A DNA stretch of 64,000 bases from Candidatus Helarchaeota archaeon (lineage in GTDB: Archaea > Asgardarchaeota > Lokiarchaeia > Helarchaeales > HEL-GB-A): contig JABXJT010000012.1 in assembly GCA_013375455.1 (NCBI GenBank), forward strand, positions 25,359 to 89,358, read 5' to 3'. Shown here one piece after another: positions 24,905-33,074 of the stretch; the first letter of the stretch is position 1; each line of letters opens with the position of its first letter. Both the position numbers and the translations under genes were made by a program. Below the pieces are notes generated by a model. That model was not told the DNA's origin and ran no database searches. It saw nothing but the letters and a program-made list of their open reading frames with translations.

Positions 24905-25363
24905 CTATTTTTCAGTTGAAGTCTTTCCTCTTGCTGAGAAATATTCGCGAATTGCCTCTTCTGCAAACTTCAAAGACCGTTGAGCTAATTCAGGCGATTC
25001 ATCAGGTAAAAAGACATTTGCGATAACAATTTTTTGGCAAATATGCGCCACCCGCTCTGCAATTGCGCGACAAAACAGTTCGTTACGGACTCCAAAAACA
25101 ATTGGAACTGAGGAAGCATCAATCTGGCTCTTTATAGATATATTTGGAATCCCTATTGCGATGGTTCCAATTCTGGGTCCCCGATCCGAGATGATTAAAA
25201 AGATGCCGTTCTCAACCTCAGTTAAATGTAGCCTGAGTGGATTTGTTTGATCTTTTTCCATCCAAGAATGCCATTCTATTTCTTTCTTTTCCATCATTCT
25301 CACGATTACATTCTCTTGCAAGAAATAAGTTAAGTTAAAATGCGGATAATTTTTCAAGCTCAA
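24905..25363 (-). CDS. proteasome-assembly-chaperone-like (PAC3/PAC4 type) protein, tentative
   Basis: 152 residues; internal starts at MMEKKEIEW (about residue 23) are possible. The pattern NGIFLIISD ... IGTIAIGIPN ... SVPIVFGVRNELFCRAIAERVAHICQKIVIANVFLPDE ... AEEAIREYF follows the strand and helix order of PAC4/PAC3, the small eukaryotic proteasome assembly factors (compare human PAC4: NLAVAM, LAQRLARKTNKQVFVSYNL). This is similarity by eye. The alternative is an unrelated archaeal alpha/beta protein. It is cytosolic and monocistronic. Confidence 0.45.
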   Translation of the reverse strand: MSLKNYPHFNLTYFLQENVIVRMMEKKEIEWHSWMEKDQTNPLRLHLTEVENGIFLIISDRGPRIGTIAIGIPNISIKSQIDASSVPIVFGVRNELFCRAIAERVAHICQKIVIANVFLPDESPELAQRSLKFAEEAIREYFSARGKTSTEK

Positions 25364-25407
25364 TTAAGTACTATAAATAACCTGTCGTAAAAACTTTTAC
25401 AAATCTT

Positions 25408-25634
25408 TTAACGGTTTAGACTCGCAACAATCGCTATCGCCCGCGCTCCCCAAAAATCACGGTTTCCCTCAAATCGGGTAATGTTATCGTTGTTATCGCA
25501 GAAAAACAGGGTCCCGCACCGTAACACAAGGTGACAGTTCGGTCTCCTGCCCTCCACCCGCGCAAGAGGTCGACCAGCGTACATCTTGGGCATGGAATCC
25601 ATTCGTTGCAGCACTCGCATTTTACCCGATGCAC
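25408..25634 (-). pseudogene. possible frameshifted zinc-ribbon gene
   Basis: One minus-strand frame from GTG 25634 gives VKCECCNEWIPCPRC, a convincing zinc-knuckle motif, and then loses coding character. A second frame continues with RPNCHLVLRCGTLFFC and ends at 25408. Joined by one frameshift they would make a small cysteine-rich protein of about 75 residues. The block is GC-richer than the intergenic DNA on both sides, as coding DNA here tends to be. It may be a recently broken gene, a sequencing slip, or two shadow frames. Confidence 0.3.
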
Positions 25635-25735
25635 GGGATACGTTCGTTTTATCTCCCTAAAGCTGATCTTTGGGGTTTTGGATGAACCAGTTTGATTTTT
25701 ATTTACAAAACAGTAAATAAACTTGTTCTACATTT

Positions 25736-26116
25736 TTATGTGAAAATCAAAATAATGTATAGAGCTAAGGCCCCACTTAATCCCACTAAAGAAACCACAA
25801 AACCCACAGTTCCCACCTTAGATCTTGCTTTTTTAACGGCAAGCCGTGAACAAATAATCCCTGCTACTGCAAAAATTATCGCCATAACTATGCCAATCCA
25901 AGCAAACGCAGGTTCCCATCCATAAGGTGTAGAAATAATGCTAAGATGAATTAAAAAGGCAATTGATAAACTGACTACGGAGATACAACTTAAAATTAAT
26001 CCAATGATTGAGAGCCCATTAGAAATATTCCTATGATAAATTAAAAAGGCAATTAATAAAATCGTTACGGAGATGCAACTTAAAATCAATCCAATGATTG
26101 AGAATGCCATTAACAT
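25736..26116 (-). CDS. four-TM protein with internal duplication
   Basis: 126 residues with four hydrophobic segments. The first two are copies of each other (FSIIGLILSCISVTILLIAF / LSIIGLILSCISVVSLSIAF), and the DNA repeats too (stretches containing TTAATCCAATGATTGAGA occur twice about 100 bp apart), so the duplication is recent. The last half (YGWEPAFAWIGIVMAIIFAVAGIICSRLAVKKARSK) resembles small DUF4190-type membrane proteins. Function unknown. Confidence 0.55.
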   Translation of the reverse strand: MLMAFSIIGLILSCISVTILLIAFLIYHRNISNGLSIIGLILSCISVVSLSIAFLIHLSIISTPYGWEPAFAWIGIVMAIIFAVAGIICSRLAVKKARSKVGTVGFVVSLVGLSGALALYIILIFT

Positions 26117-26472
26117 CGCCTCAATCTTTTCTAATTCAAAAGAGAGTAATTATCTCCTAATTTTAAAGCATTTGGATTTAAATTCTATTCCTTGAAAAAG
26201 TTTCGGTTTATTTTGATTTTGGTTATCAATAAATTTGAAATCTTCGATAATAAAAATTGAAAGATCTTTTTGATGCTATTCTAGAGGAAAGTAAGTTAGA
26301 ACTGACGGAGTGAATGGGGGGATATCCGAAAGTATTTTGCGCAAATGGGTAATGGATTCGTAATATTTTTAACTGGCGATGTGATTTATAAGATAATGCA
26401 TCTAGAGAAGTGGTTTATAAAAAAGTTGAGGAGTTTAAATAGGATTTTTTTAAAGAGAAAATAAAAACGGAG
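26117..26472. other. intergenic stretch upstream of the RAMP operon
   Basis: 356 bp with no credible gene. It contains AT-rich promoter-like elements (ATTTAAATTC near 26170 and TTTAAATAGG near 26436) and a 19-codon coding-like scrap ending at 26313. It has no direct repeats spaced like a CRISPR array. Confidence 0.5.
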
Positions 26473-27420
26473 ATGATTGATTTGGTAGTTGAAAAAAAGG
26501 TGATTGAGACGGCTTTTTTGGGCGAAAGCGTGACAAATCGAAGTAACGCGCTCGTTATGTTCACGCACGCGAAAAACGAGTCGGAGCGGAAGAAACAATC
26601 CCCGTTTACCAAAGTTGGTCGGATCGGAGGGCAGACGATAAAGGGTTGGATTCGGCACGCGATGACAAAGCTCTTGATAAGCCATGGCGTGAGCGCGTGT
26701 CATCCATTACTTGGCTCTAGCGTGACCAGCGATCGCAACAAGGAATTTTTCAAGCGCGATCTGGCGATCGGGTATCATCCTCGCGGGGAATGCAAGTCTG
26801 AGGGGGGATGCCTCATTTACCACATGTTCGGGGATTTGGATGTACCTGCCAATCTAATGGTAACGTCAGTCTATTTCTATCCCTCTACGACGGGAAATTC
26901 CAGCGCCACTAAAAGCATTAACAGGGCGTTTGGAAGCGTCGGGAGTGGGCGTTGCGAAATGATCAGGAGTAGTCCCCGGTGTCAGAGTAGCACCCATCAA
27001 ACCTACATGAGTATCGAGCACGCCGCAGGGGTAATGATCGAAGCTCCGTTCAAGTTGGTGTTACGGAATTCCAACCCGGATCAGGAAGTGGTGCTCCTGA
27101 AAACGCTCCAGTTTCTGAATGATATGGTGGAGAACGAGGAATTTGATTTCCTCCTCGGGGGTATGAGAACCGCTGGATACGGGCGGGCGAAGGTTTTACC
27201 ATTAGTGCCGAAGAAACGGCGGCGCGCGAGTAAGACCAATGCTCAAGAACCTGACGAAGAGCCTGCGGAGTCAGAGGATGGGGACCGCAGGAATTACAAG
27301 ATTCAGTTCAAGCTGAAGCGGGCTGACGCAGAAAATCTGGAGAAGCAGTTTGAGGGCGTAATTGCAAGAGAGAAGGAGAAATTTTCGATGAGTAATGAGG
27401 GAAAACCGAACGATGACTGA
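26473..27420 (+). CDS. Cas7-like RAMP protein (Csf2/Csc2 type)
   Basis: 315 residues. It opens with GESVTNRSNALV, then IGGQTIKGWIRHAMTKLL, the conserved first helix of Cas7/RAMP backbone proteins; a cysteine-containing insertion (GECKSEGGC); then IYHMFGDLDVPANL; and a C-terminal GGMRTAGYGRAKV glycine-rich loop, the RAMP signature. An acidic linker and charged tail (about 240-315) extend beyond the usual fold. Start is ATG 26473 or TTG 26482, the latter better placed after CGGAG. In CRISPR effectors Cas7 coats the guide RNA. The order Cas7-Cas5-third gene and the style recall type IV or I-D modules, but subtype cannot be set by eye. The operon is GC-richer than its flanks. Confidence 0.7.
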   Translation: MIDLVVEKKVIETAFLGESVTNRSNALVMFTHAKNESERKKQSPFTKVGRIGGQTIKGWIRHAMTKLLISHGVSACHPLLGSSVTSDRNKEFFKRDLAIGYHPRGECKSEGGCLIYHMFGDLDVPANLMVTSVYFYPSTTGNSSATKSINRAFGSVGSGRCEMIRSSPRCQSSTHQTYMSIEHAAGVMIEAPFKLVLRNSNPDQEVVLLKTLQFLNDMVENEEFDFLLGGMRTAGYGRAKVLPLVPKKRRRASKTNAQEPDEEPAESEDGDRRNYKIQFKLKRADAENLEKQFEGVIAREKEKFSMSNEGKPNDD

Positions 27421-28126
27421 GATTCTCCGATTGCTTTTCGAGTTTGAGACCGAATATAAGGGCGATCCGCGGTTCATCATGGGGAACGCGCTTCGCCACG
27501 CGCTATCATTGCAGTTGGACGCATCGATAGGAATTTTTACAGATGTGTATCGCCTGAGCTTGCCGCGAACCTATCAAGATTACTTCGCGATTCGAACCAA
27601 GAAGTGTCTCCTGCATCCCCATTTTGAATTTTTCCTTGATCAAGTTCGGGATCAACGGAAGTTTCGGTACTTCTTCACGCCACAATGCGTGACTTTTGAC
27701 GTTCTAGAACCACCCGAGAATTTGATCGAATTGATAAAGTCCGTACAACTGTTCCAATTGGGCGGCGCGCGGAATTATGGATTTGGCGCGGTGGAGCTTC
27801 GCGATTCCCTCTCCATCGATGTGGATGAATTGGAGCTGATCGAAAGAGCGTCTCATCTCACATTCATCGCGCCTATCGTGCACGTGCCCTCCATCGTCGA
27901 GAAGTACCGCTTCCGTCAGGAAAACATCCTCCTCTGGAACAACGGAAAGTCCAATTCCGTGCAGGTGGTTGCGCCAGGGCAATTTTTTCGCTTAAAACCG
28001 GGGTTGAATGTCCAAAAGATAGCGAGAGAGGGGATTCTGCGGAGAGAGAAAGCGCATAAACGGCTGTTAGGGCAATTCGGGTTTGGAGAATTTATGTTGC
28101 ATAATTGGAAGAAGCAAGGTGGATGA
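27413..28126 (+). CDS. Cas5/Cas6-like RAMP protein
   Basis: 237 residues from ATG 27413 (an in-frame ATG at 27395 also exists); it overlaps the Cas7-like gene by eight bases. It has FIMGNALRHALS near the N-terminus and two glycine-rich RAMP loops: FQLGGARNYGFGAVEL in the middle and RLLGQFGFGEFML at the C-terminus, so two ferredoxin-like halves. That fits Cas5-group proteins with two RRM folds (Csf3, Csm4 or Csx10-like) and also Cas6. No catalytic His can be named with confidence. As partner of the Cas7-like protein it would cap the 5' end of a guide RNA or process it. Confidence 0.6.
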   Translation: MTEILRLLFEFETEYKGDPRFIMGNALRHALSLQLDASIGIFTDVYRLSLPRTYQDYFAIRTKKCLLHPHFEFFLDQVRDQRKFRYFFTPQCVTFDVLEPPENLIELIKSVQLFQLGGARNYGFGAVELRDSLSIDVDELELIERASHLTFIAPIVHVPSIVEKYRFRQENILLWNNGKSNSVQVVAPGQFFRLKPGLNVQKIAREGILRREKAHKRLLGQFGFGEFMLHNWKKQGG

Positions 28127-28821
28127 AGTTGGTTACGGATAAAGAATTCCTCCAAGTATTACGGCATGACCTGCACAAGATCGAAGCCCCTGGCGCGTTA
28201 GCTCACGGGGCTGCCATACCTGATGATGCGGCGCGGGAGGTAGATGGCGTGGCTGCGTGGTTGAGTCGTAATTTCCTACGAGAACCGTTCATGGATAAAC
28301 TGTACAGGAAATCGCTCATCTTCCCAATGCGGAACCTCGAGAATCCGCGCGCCCTGATCAACCAGCACAAGGCCGAAGTTGCCGAGCTGTTCGAGGAAAG
28401 TGATGCAGTTCAGTTGCACGAGCTCGTTCTCACCTCGAAACTCCTGAATTTCTTCTCAGAGGCAAGGCACTACCCCTACACGTCGTTAAAATATCATATT
28501 TTGTTAACCTGCGCGCTTTATTTCAATTTAACTCATAATTATAAATTGAATGAGTTGTATCTCTGCGAAAATCCCCCCGTAACTAGCCCGTTCCAGGTCA
28601 TATACAGTGATGGGGCAAGGACATGGGCTATCCTTCCCAAGCGCAGGGAGGATGGGCTCACGCGGGTCCAAGCCCGGTTCTGTACTAGCTGGGATCGTCG
28701 CAGAGAATTAATTTTTGGAGGTGATTATCGGATTTTAGGTGGGTTTCTCTCTTCCATCGGGAGCTGGTCGACCGCTTTGGCGGTCATCGAGGATTTCCAA
28801 GAACTCGTTGATTGCTGTTGA
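28123..28821 (+). CDS. third protein of the RAMP operon, unrecognised
   Basis: 232 residues from ATG 28123, joined to the previous gene by an ATGA overlap. It is mainly helical: an N-terminal helical part, a middle segment with FFSEARHYPYTSLKYHILL, and a C-terminal small beta region (SPFQVIYSDGARTWAILPKR ... YRILGGFLSSIGSWS). No zinc-finger, HD or GGDD motif is visible, so neither a standard Csf1 nor a Cas10 can be claimed. By position it could replace the large or small subunit of a type IV-like effector. It shares the GC-rich composition of the two RAMP genes. Confidence 0.55.
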   Translation: MKLVTDKEFLQVLRHDLHKIEAPGALAHGAAIPDDAAREVDGVAAWLSRNFLREPFMDKLYRKSLIFPMRNLENPRALINQHKAEVAELFEESDAVQLHELVLTSKLLNFFSEARHYPYTSLKYHILLTCALYFNLTHNYKLNELYLCENPPVTSPFQVIYSDGARTWAILPKRREDGLTRVQARFCTSWDRRRELIFGGDYRILGGFLSSIGSWSTALAVIEDFQELVDCC

Positions 28822-29037
28822 TGCCTGCTATTGTTTAGTCCTCAAAACACTTAAAACTCAGCCCAAGCATTGCATAGTATAGAAAATGAGCCAGTATACG
28901 AAAACTTCTAAAGAAGCGGTTTGCGAGAGTTTGGGTGAGCTTCAGAAGATTTTGGAGGGCATTGTATAGTAAAGATAAAAAAACAGAACAAATCCGAGAT
29001 TTTTCCCGAGGTAGCAATCTATTTTCCGTATCCTAAA

Positions 29038-30936
29038 TTGAGGGCTGGGCAAGATTTAGTCATTAATACAGTCTTTAATGCTTTGAAGGAGGAAAATCAC
29101 GTGGTGCTCTCAGCCCCAAATGGATTCGGAAAAACTATTACCATCCTTGCATCAGTATTGCCAATAATTAAGGAAAATGATGATGGACTAAAAATAGTGT
29201 ATCTTTGTCGCACGCATATCCAGAGCCAACATGTAATTCATGAATTAGATACTATTATAAAGCATTTAAATCGCTCTAATTACGTGGTAGAATTAGGGGG
29301 GATTTCATTACGAGGGAGGAGTTCAATGTGCTTTCACCCTCAAATTCTTCAATATGCACGAGACCCTCTCAATGCACAATTGCTATGTAGCGAACTTAGG
29401 AAAATGGATCAGTGTCAATATGATTTAAATCTGAAAGAAAATCCTAAAAAATTAGCTGATTTGTTACAAAAAATGCGATTTCACGCAATCGACGCCTCAG
29501 AATTATTAGAAATTTGTCGAAACTGGCAATATTGTCCGTATCAAGTAAGTAAATTAGTTTTAAATGGAATGGATGTCATCGTTGGTAGCTATCAATGGAT
29601 GTTTTCACCATTTATTCGAGAATTTTTTCTTGAGAACATCGGAACAACCCTTCGCAACATAATTCTAATCTTGGATGAGGCTCATAATGTTCCAGAAGTT
29701 GCAAGAGAGATTTCTTCTGATCAATTGACCTATTTTGCAGTACGACAAATGATACGTGAAGCCGAAACTCTAGAACTCTACCCCATCATCGATTTTGGCG
29801 AGAACCTCCTCAAGCTCATGGATGCTTTAAAAGATAAAGTTACAGATGAATTACCGATTTCCCCGCAATTAACCCTAAAGAAAGCATTCCAAAATGTAGA
29901 AAAAGAATCATTCATTAGACAAATTATTCAATTGGGAGAAAAATGGCAAAAACTCCAGCTGAACCAGGGAAAGAACCCCCGATCCTTTTTATACTCGGTT
30001 GGAACGTTTTGGTTAAATTGGTTAATGAAACAAAATAGTTCAAGCTACTTTTTCTGTGCATCAAAATTTTATACAAAAAGAGGAAATGAGAGCTTAAAAC
30101 TTGAAATCATTTCCTTAGACCCAAAAGATATATTAAAACCCCTTATAAAGAATATTTACGCCTCTATTAATATTTCGGGTACTATTGAGCCCATTCATTA
30201 TTATTCAGATATAGTTGGCCTTCCTGATACAACGGTTGAGCTTTCAGTCCCATCTCCCTTTCCTAAAGAAAATATATTAGTTTTAGCAATGAAGAATCTT
30301 TCTACAAAGGGTACCAGCCGCACTTCAGAAATGTATAATAAATATATCATTAGATGCCGCGAAGCAGTGGAAGCCATTCCGAAAAATGTGGGTATCTTTA
30401 CCGCAAGTTATGATGTTCTTAATGGGCTCATAAAAAATGGAATATTAAAAGCATTAAAATCATCTGATAAGGAGATCTTTTACGAACAACCTAATCTGAC
30501 GTCTAATCAAAATGACCAAATAATTGCACGATTTAAACGCAGTGCATCTAAAAAAGGGGGTGTCTTGTTAGGCGTGTGTGGAGGGCGGAATGCAGAGGGT
30601 GAGGATTTTCCAGGCGATTTAATGAATGGCGTAATTCTGTGTGGCGTCCCTTTCGCTAAACCTACTTCCAGGATCAAGGCAATAATCGATTACTATGGGG
30701 GGTCGCAGAGAGGAAAAGATTATGCGTATAACATGCCTGCTTTTAGAAGAGCAAATCAAGCAGCAGGGCGCCCCATCCGTACGCTAACCGATAAGGGCGT
30801 CATCATTTTGTTGGATTACCGTTTTAACCTGCCCTTTTACAAAAGGTTCTTAACCCCTTGGCTACGAAATCGAATAATTTCCCTTCCTGATGGGGATGGG
30901 AATTTGGCCATCAAAATTCGAAGCTTTTGGAAATAA
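29038..30936 (+). CDS. XPD/Rad3-like (DinG-related) superfamily 2 DNA helicase
   Basis: At least 632 residues. Motifs: Walker A SAPNGFGKT (about 23-31), DEAH in LILDEAHNV, and a C-terminal helicase core with GGRNAEGEDFPG and QAAGRPIRT. Between the Walker motifs lie the Fe-S cysteines (SSMCFHP, LLCSELRKMDQC, LEICRNWQYCPY). This is the archaeal XPD layout. The coding frame continues upstream of TTG 29038 with typical family residues (IFPEVAIYFPYPKLRAGQ), back to a stop at 28936, with no ATG, GTG or TTG; GGAGGG at 28954-28959 would serve an ATA at 28966. Type IV-A CRISPR loci carry a DinG helicase, so proximity to the RAMP genes is notable, but its AT-rich composition fits the chromosome. Confidence 0.85.
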   Translation: MRAGQDLVINTVFNALKEENHVVLSAPNGFGKTITILASVLPIIKENDDGLKIVYLCRTHIQSQHVIHELDTIIKHLNRSNYVVELGGISLRGRSSMCFHPQILQYARDPLNAQLLCSELRKMDQCQYDLNLKENPKKLADLLQKMRFHAIDASELLEICRNWQYCPYQVSKLVLNGMDVIVGSYQWMFSPFIREFFLENIGTTLRNIILILDEAHNVPEVAREISSDQLTYFAVRQMIREAETLELYPIIDFGENLLKLMDALKDKVTDELPISPQLTLKKAFQNVEKESFIRQIIQLGEKWQKLQLNQGKNPRSFLYSVGTFWLNWLMKQNSSSYFFCASKFYTKRGNESLKLEIISLDPKDILKPLIKNIYASINISGTIEPIHYYSDIVGLPDTTVELSVPSPFPKENILVLAMKNLSTKGTSRTSEMYNKYIIRCREAVEAIPKNVGIFTASYDVLNGLIKNGILKALKSSDKEIFYEQPNLTSNQNDQIIARFKRSASKKGGVLLGVCGGRNAEGEDFPGDLMNGVILCGVPFAKPTSRIKAIIDYYGGSQRGKDYAYNMPAFRRANQAAGRPIRTLTDKGVIILLDYRFNLPFYKRFLTPWLRNRIISLPDGDGNLAIKIRSFWK

Positions 30937-30999
30937 TCCAAAAAATTAAGTATTATATTCTTTTTAAGAAATATACAAAATTACTTTTGGTGAAAAAAA

Positions 31000-31437
31000 A
31001 TGGGTGCTGGTAGAGTCCTCGTGGGAACGCTTTTCTGTGCAGTAGCGGCTTATTTAATCGTGTTTTTCGTGACTTTAAACTATGATTATTCAGCATTAGG
31101 GGATCCAGTAAGTGCTTTGGCCGTCTTTTTTTGGTTAGTACACCCCCTTGCGGCGATTAACGGTGCAATGTGGTCCGCACTAGCAGCGCTTGCCGTGGGC
31201 GCATTAATCGGAGGATTAGTTTCCAAAAGCCCTGGTGGCGGTCTGGCAGTGGGGATCTTGAGTTTTATAGTTATGTTCATAATGTTCATAGGTTTAACAG
31301 TAGGCTTCGATATAGGTGTATGGATAACTTGGATTGAGACCTATAGTGGAATAATCGCACTAGATCTTTTACTCAGTGTCGCCATTTTAGCCGTAGTTGG
31401 AGCTATCGGAGGAAAATTAACTGCAGAAAGCGATTAA
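31000..31437 (+). CDS. four-TM membrane protein, unknown
   Basis: 145 residues with four or five hydrophobic segments rich in Gly and Ala (VGALIGGLVSKSPGGGLAVG). It starts at ATG 31000, after GGTG. There is no charged catalytic motif. The glycine-rich style resembles small DUF5518-type archaeal membrane proteins. It is monocistronic after the helicase gene. Confidence 0.55.
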   Translation: MGAGRVLVGTLFCAVAAYLIVFFVTLNYDYSALGDPVSALAVFFWLVHPLAAINGAMWSALAALAVGALIGGLVSKSPGGGLAVGILSFIVMFIMFIGLTVGFDIGVWITWIETYSGIIALDLLLSVAILAVVGAIGGKLTAESD

Positions 31438-31486
31438 ACTCGAATTTCTTTCCTTTTTTTTATAATTCTGAACCTAAAAATAATTT

Positions 31487-31615
31487 TCAGATGACTATGC
31501 ATCCCAGATTTTGGATATATTCGATTAATGGAACGATTAAATTTAATCCAATTAAAACTGCGATAGTGAGACTAATCGCAATAAGGAGTGCTTTCTCTAT
31601 GGTTAATTCAACCAT
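31487..31615 (-). CDS. 42-residue single-TM microprotein
   Basis: Minus-strand ORF starting at ATG 31615 and ending TGA at 31487, reading MVELTIEKALLIAISLTIAV and then a hydrophobic continuation with a short tail ending GCIVI. A TTTAAATT element about 21-28 bases upstream of the ATG fits a leaderless archaeal promoter. It fills the otherwise empty gap 31438-31741, whose remainder shows nothing else. Small archaeal membrane peptides of this form are common; function unknown. Confidence 0.45.
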   Translation of the reverse strand: MVELTIEKALLIAISLTIAVLIGLNLIVPLIEYIQNLGCIVI

Positions 31616-31741
31616 ATTAGTACATTATTATAGAATAATTTAAACTCCCCTAAAGCCGTTATTTTAGTGTGAAGCTTTAATAGGCATCGATGATAATATA
31701 ATAGTGTTCGATTCGTTTTATTTCATCGAAGCAAATATTAG

Positions 31742-32842
31742 GTGCAATGCGTGTTTCGTGGAAGCAGAAGAAAGGGACAAAATGTTTTCAAGGAAGACGA
31801 GAAATCCAAAGAATTTCGAGCAGTATTGGATAAAAATACCAGTCTCGTTATAATTGAAAAACGGCACAATTTCCAAGTTGTAATAAAGAAGGAATTGATG
31901 GATTATAATTTAGAGATCACTGCTTCAGAGGCACCCATTAAAAATAATATATCTGGAGGGGAAATTCTCCCATACGAATATGTGGTTGCTGAAAGTGGGA
32001 TTTTAGAGGATGAAATCATAAAGTTTAATCAAAAAATTAAGAAAATTTTTGGAAAAAGATACGATCTCAAATTGAATTCCATACGTTTATGCGTGGGGAC
32101 TGAAGAGAATTACGTAACTATTGATGAAAGCAACTTGAAAGAAGTCGACATCATCCCTACGATTCAAGGGTTGCAAGAATTCATTCAAGCCAATAAAAAA
32201 TCCATTGTTGGCTTTACTGTTCGCCGATATAATACAAAAAAGGGCAATTTAATATTTTGTGAATGCGACTTGAATCATCCAATTTTTGACATCCGATCGA
32301 TTCGCGTTAAAATAATAGCAAGCCTATCACAACGTGGCCTATACATGCAGAAGCATCACGTAGCCTATGGGTTGCACCTTTATTACATTTTAGATTTAAG
32401 TAAATTTTCAGACAAGATCATCAACTTTTTCAATGAATTGGAAATTCCAATAGAAATGATTTACCTAAAACGGAAAAGTTCAATTCAAAATTGGCGCGCG
32501 ACCGAATGTGAATTAGATGAAAAAAATCTAAAAAATTATCTTCAATTTCAGTACACTCATTTAAGCCACGTAGATGTCGATCAAATCGTTTCAATCATTC
32601 GAGAGAATAAATTCACGTTTGAAATTGCCAATATGATGGCTGATCTATTAAACCGGATGAAGCATGATCGCGTTAAAATAGAAGATGCCCTCTATTCCCT
32701 TGAACAGGAAGATATTGCTGCAGCCGCAAAAGTAGTAGTAAACTACTTTGGCTTCAACGAACAAGACTTAAACTTACCATCGAATCTTGATTTCAATATA
32801 ATTAAAAAAAGTATTGATAAATTAGATGATTATCTACACTAG
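31742..32842 (+). CDS. hypothetical soluble protein
   Basis: Up to 366 residues from GTG 31742; later starts are possible because the first 20 residues look non-coding. Alpha/beta N-terminal and middle parts (SIRLCVGTEENYVTIDES; IVGFTVRRYNTKKGNLIFCECDLNHP) are followed by a helical C-terminal domain of about 90 residues (VDVDQIVSIIRENKFTFEIANMM). There is no signal peptide, membrane segment or known motif. The whole protein is unlike families I recognise and may be Asgard-specific. Confidence 0.6.
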   Translation: MQCVFRGSRRKGQNVFKEDEKSKEFRAVLDKNTSLVIIEKRHNFQVVIKKELMDYNLEITASEAPIKNNISGGEILPYEYVVAESGILEDEIIKFNQKIKKIFGKRYDLKLNSIRLCVGTEENYVTIDESNLKEVDIIPTIQGLQEFIQANKKSIVGFTVRRYNTKKGNLIFCECDLNHPIFDIRSIRVKIIASLSQRGLYMQKHHVAYGLHLYYILDLSKFSDKIINFFNELEIPIEMIYLKRKSSIQNWRATECELDEKNLKNYLQFQYTHLSHVDVDQIVSIIRENKFTFEIANMMADLLNRMKHDRVKIEDALYSLEQEDIAAAAKVVVNYFGFNEQDLNLPSNLDFNIIKKSIDKLDDYLH

Positions 32843-32862
32843 GATTCAAAAGCGATCACGAC

Positions 32863-32961
32863 TTAATATTTACGAATGAGTTTTTTCTTCTTCTTTTTGA
32901 AATCCCTCATATCCTTTTTCAATTTACTGACATTTTTCCGCTTTATTGGATCTTTACCCAT
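32863..32961 (-). CDS. 32-residue lysine-rich microprotein
   Basis: ATG 32961 follows GGGAAG, and the frame ends TAA at 32863. The peptide is extremely basic (MGKDPIKRKNVSKLKK and a run of six lysines). It could bind RNA or ribosomes. It lies convergent to 31742 in a 196-bp gap. It could also be chance coding in A-rich DNA. Confidence 0.35.
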   Translation of the reverse strand: MGKDPIKRKNVSKLKKDMRDFKKKKKKLIRKY

Positions 32962-33074
32962 CACAATCTTCCCATTTTAATTGAATTGAATAAATGCTTG
33001 TACCAAAAGCTTATTAAATTTCTTAAAAAATTACTATATTGGAAACCAATTATAAGTTAATTTATGATGAAAAA

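Noticed and set aside
26257..26313. 19-codon coding-like scrap (KDLFDAILEESKLELTE) before the RAMP operon
   Set aside because: Too short, without a plausible start site; may be a relic of a lost gene but cannot be supported.
26117..29037. Possible CRISPR array near the RAMP genes
   Set aside because: No direct repeats of 25-40 bp with regular spacing were found upstream, between or downstream of the genes.
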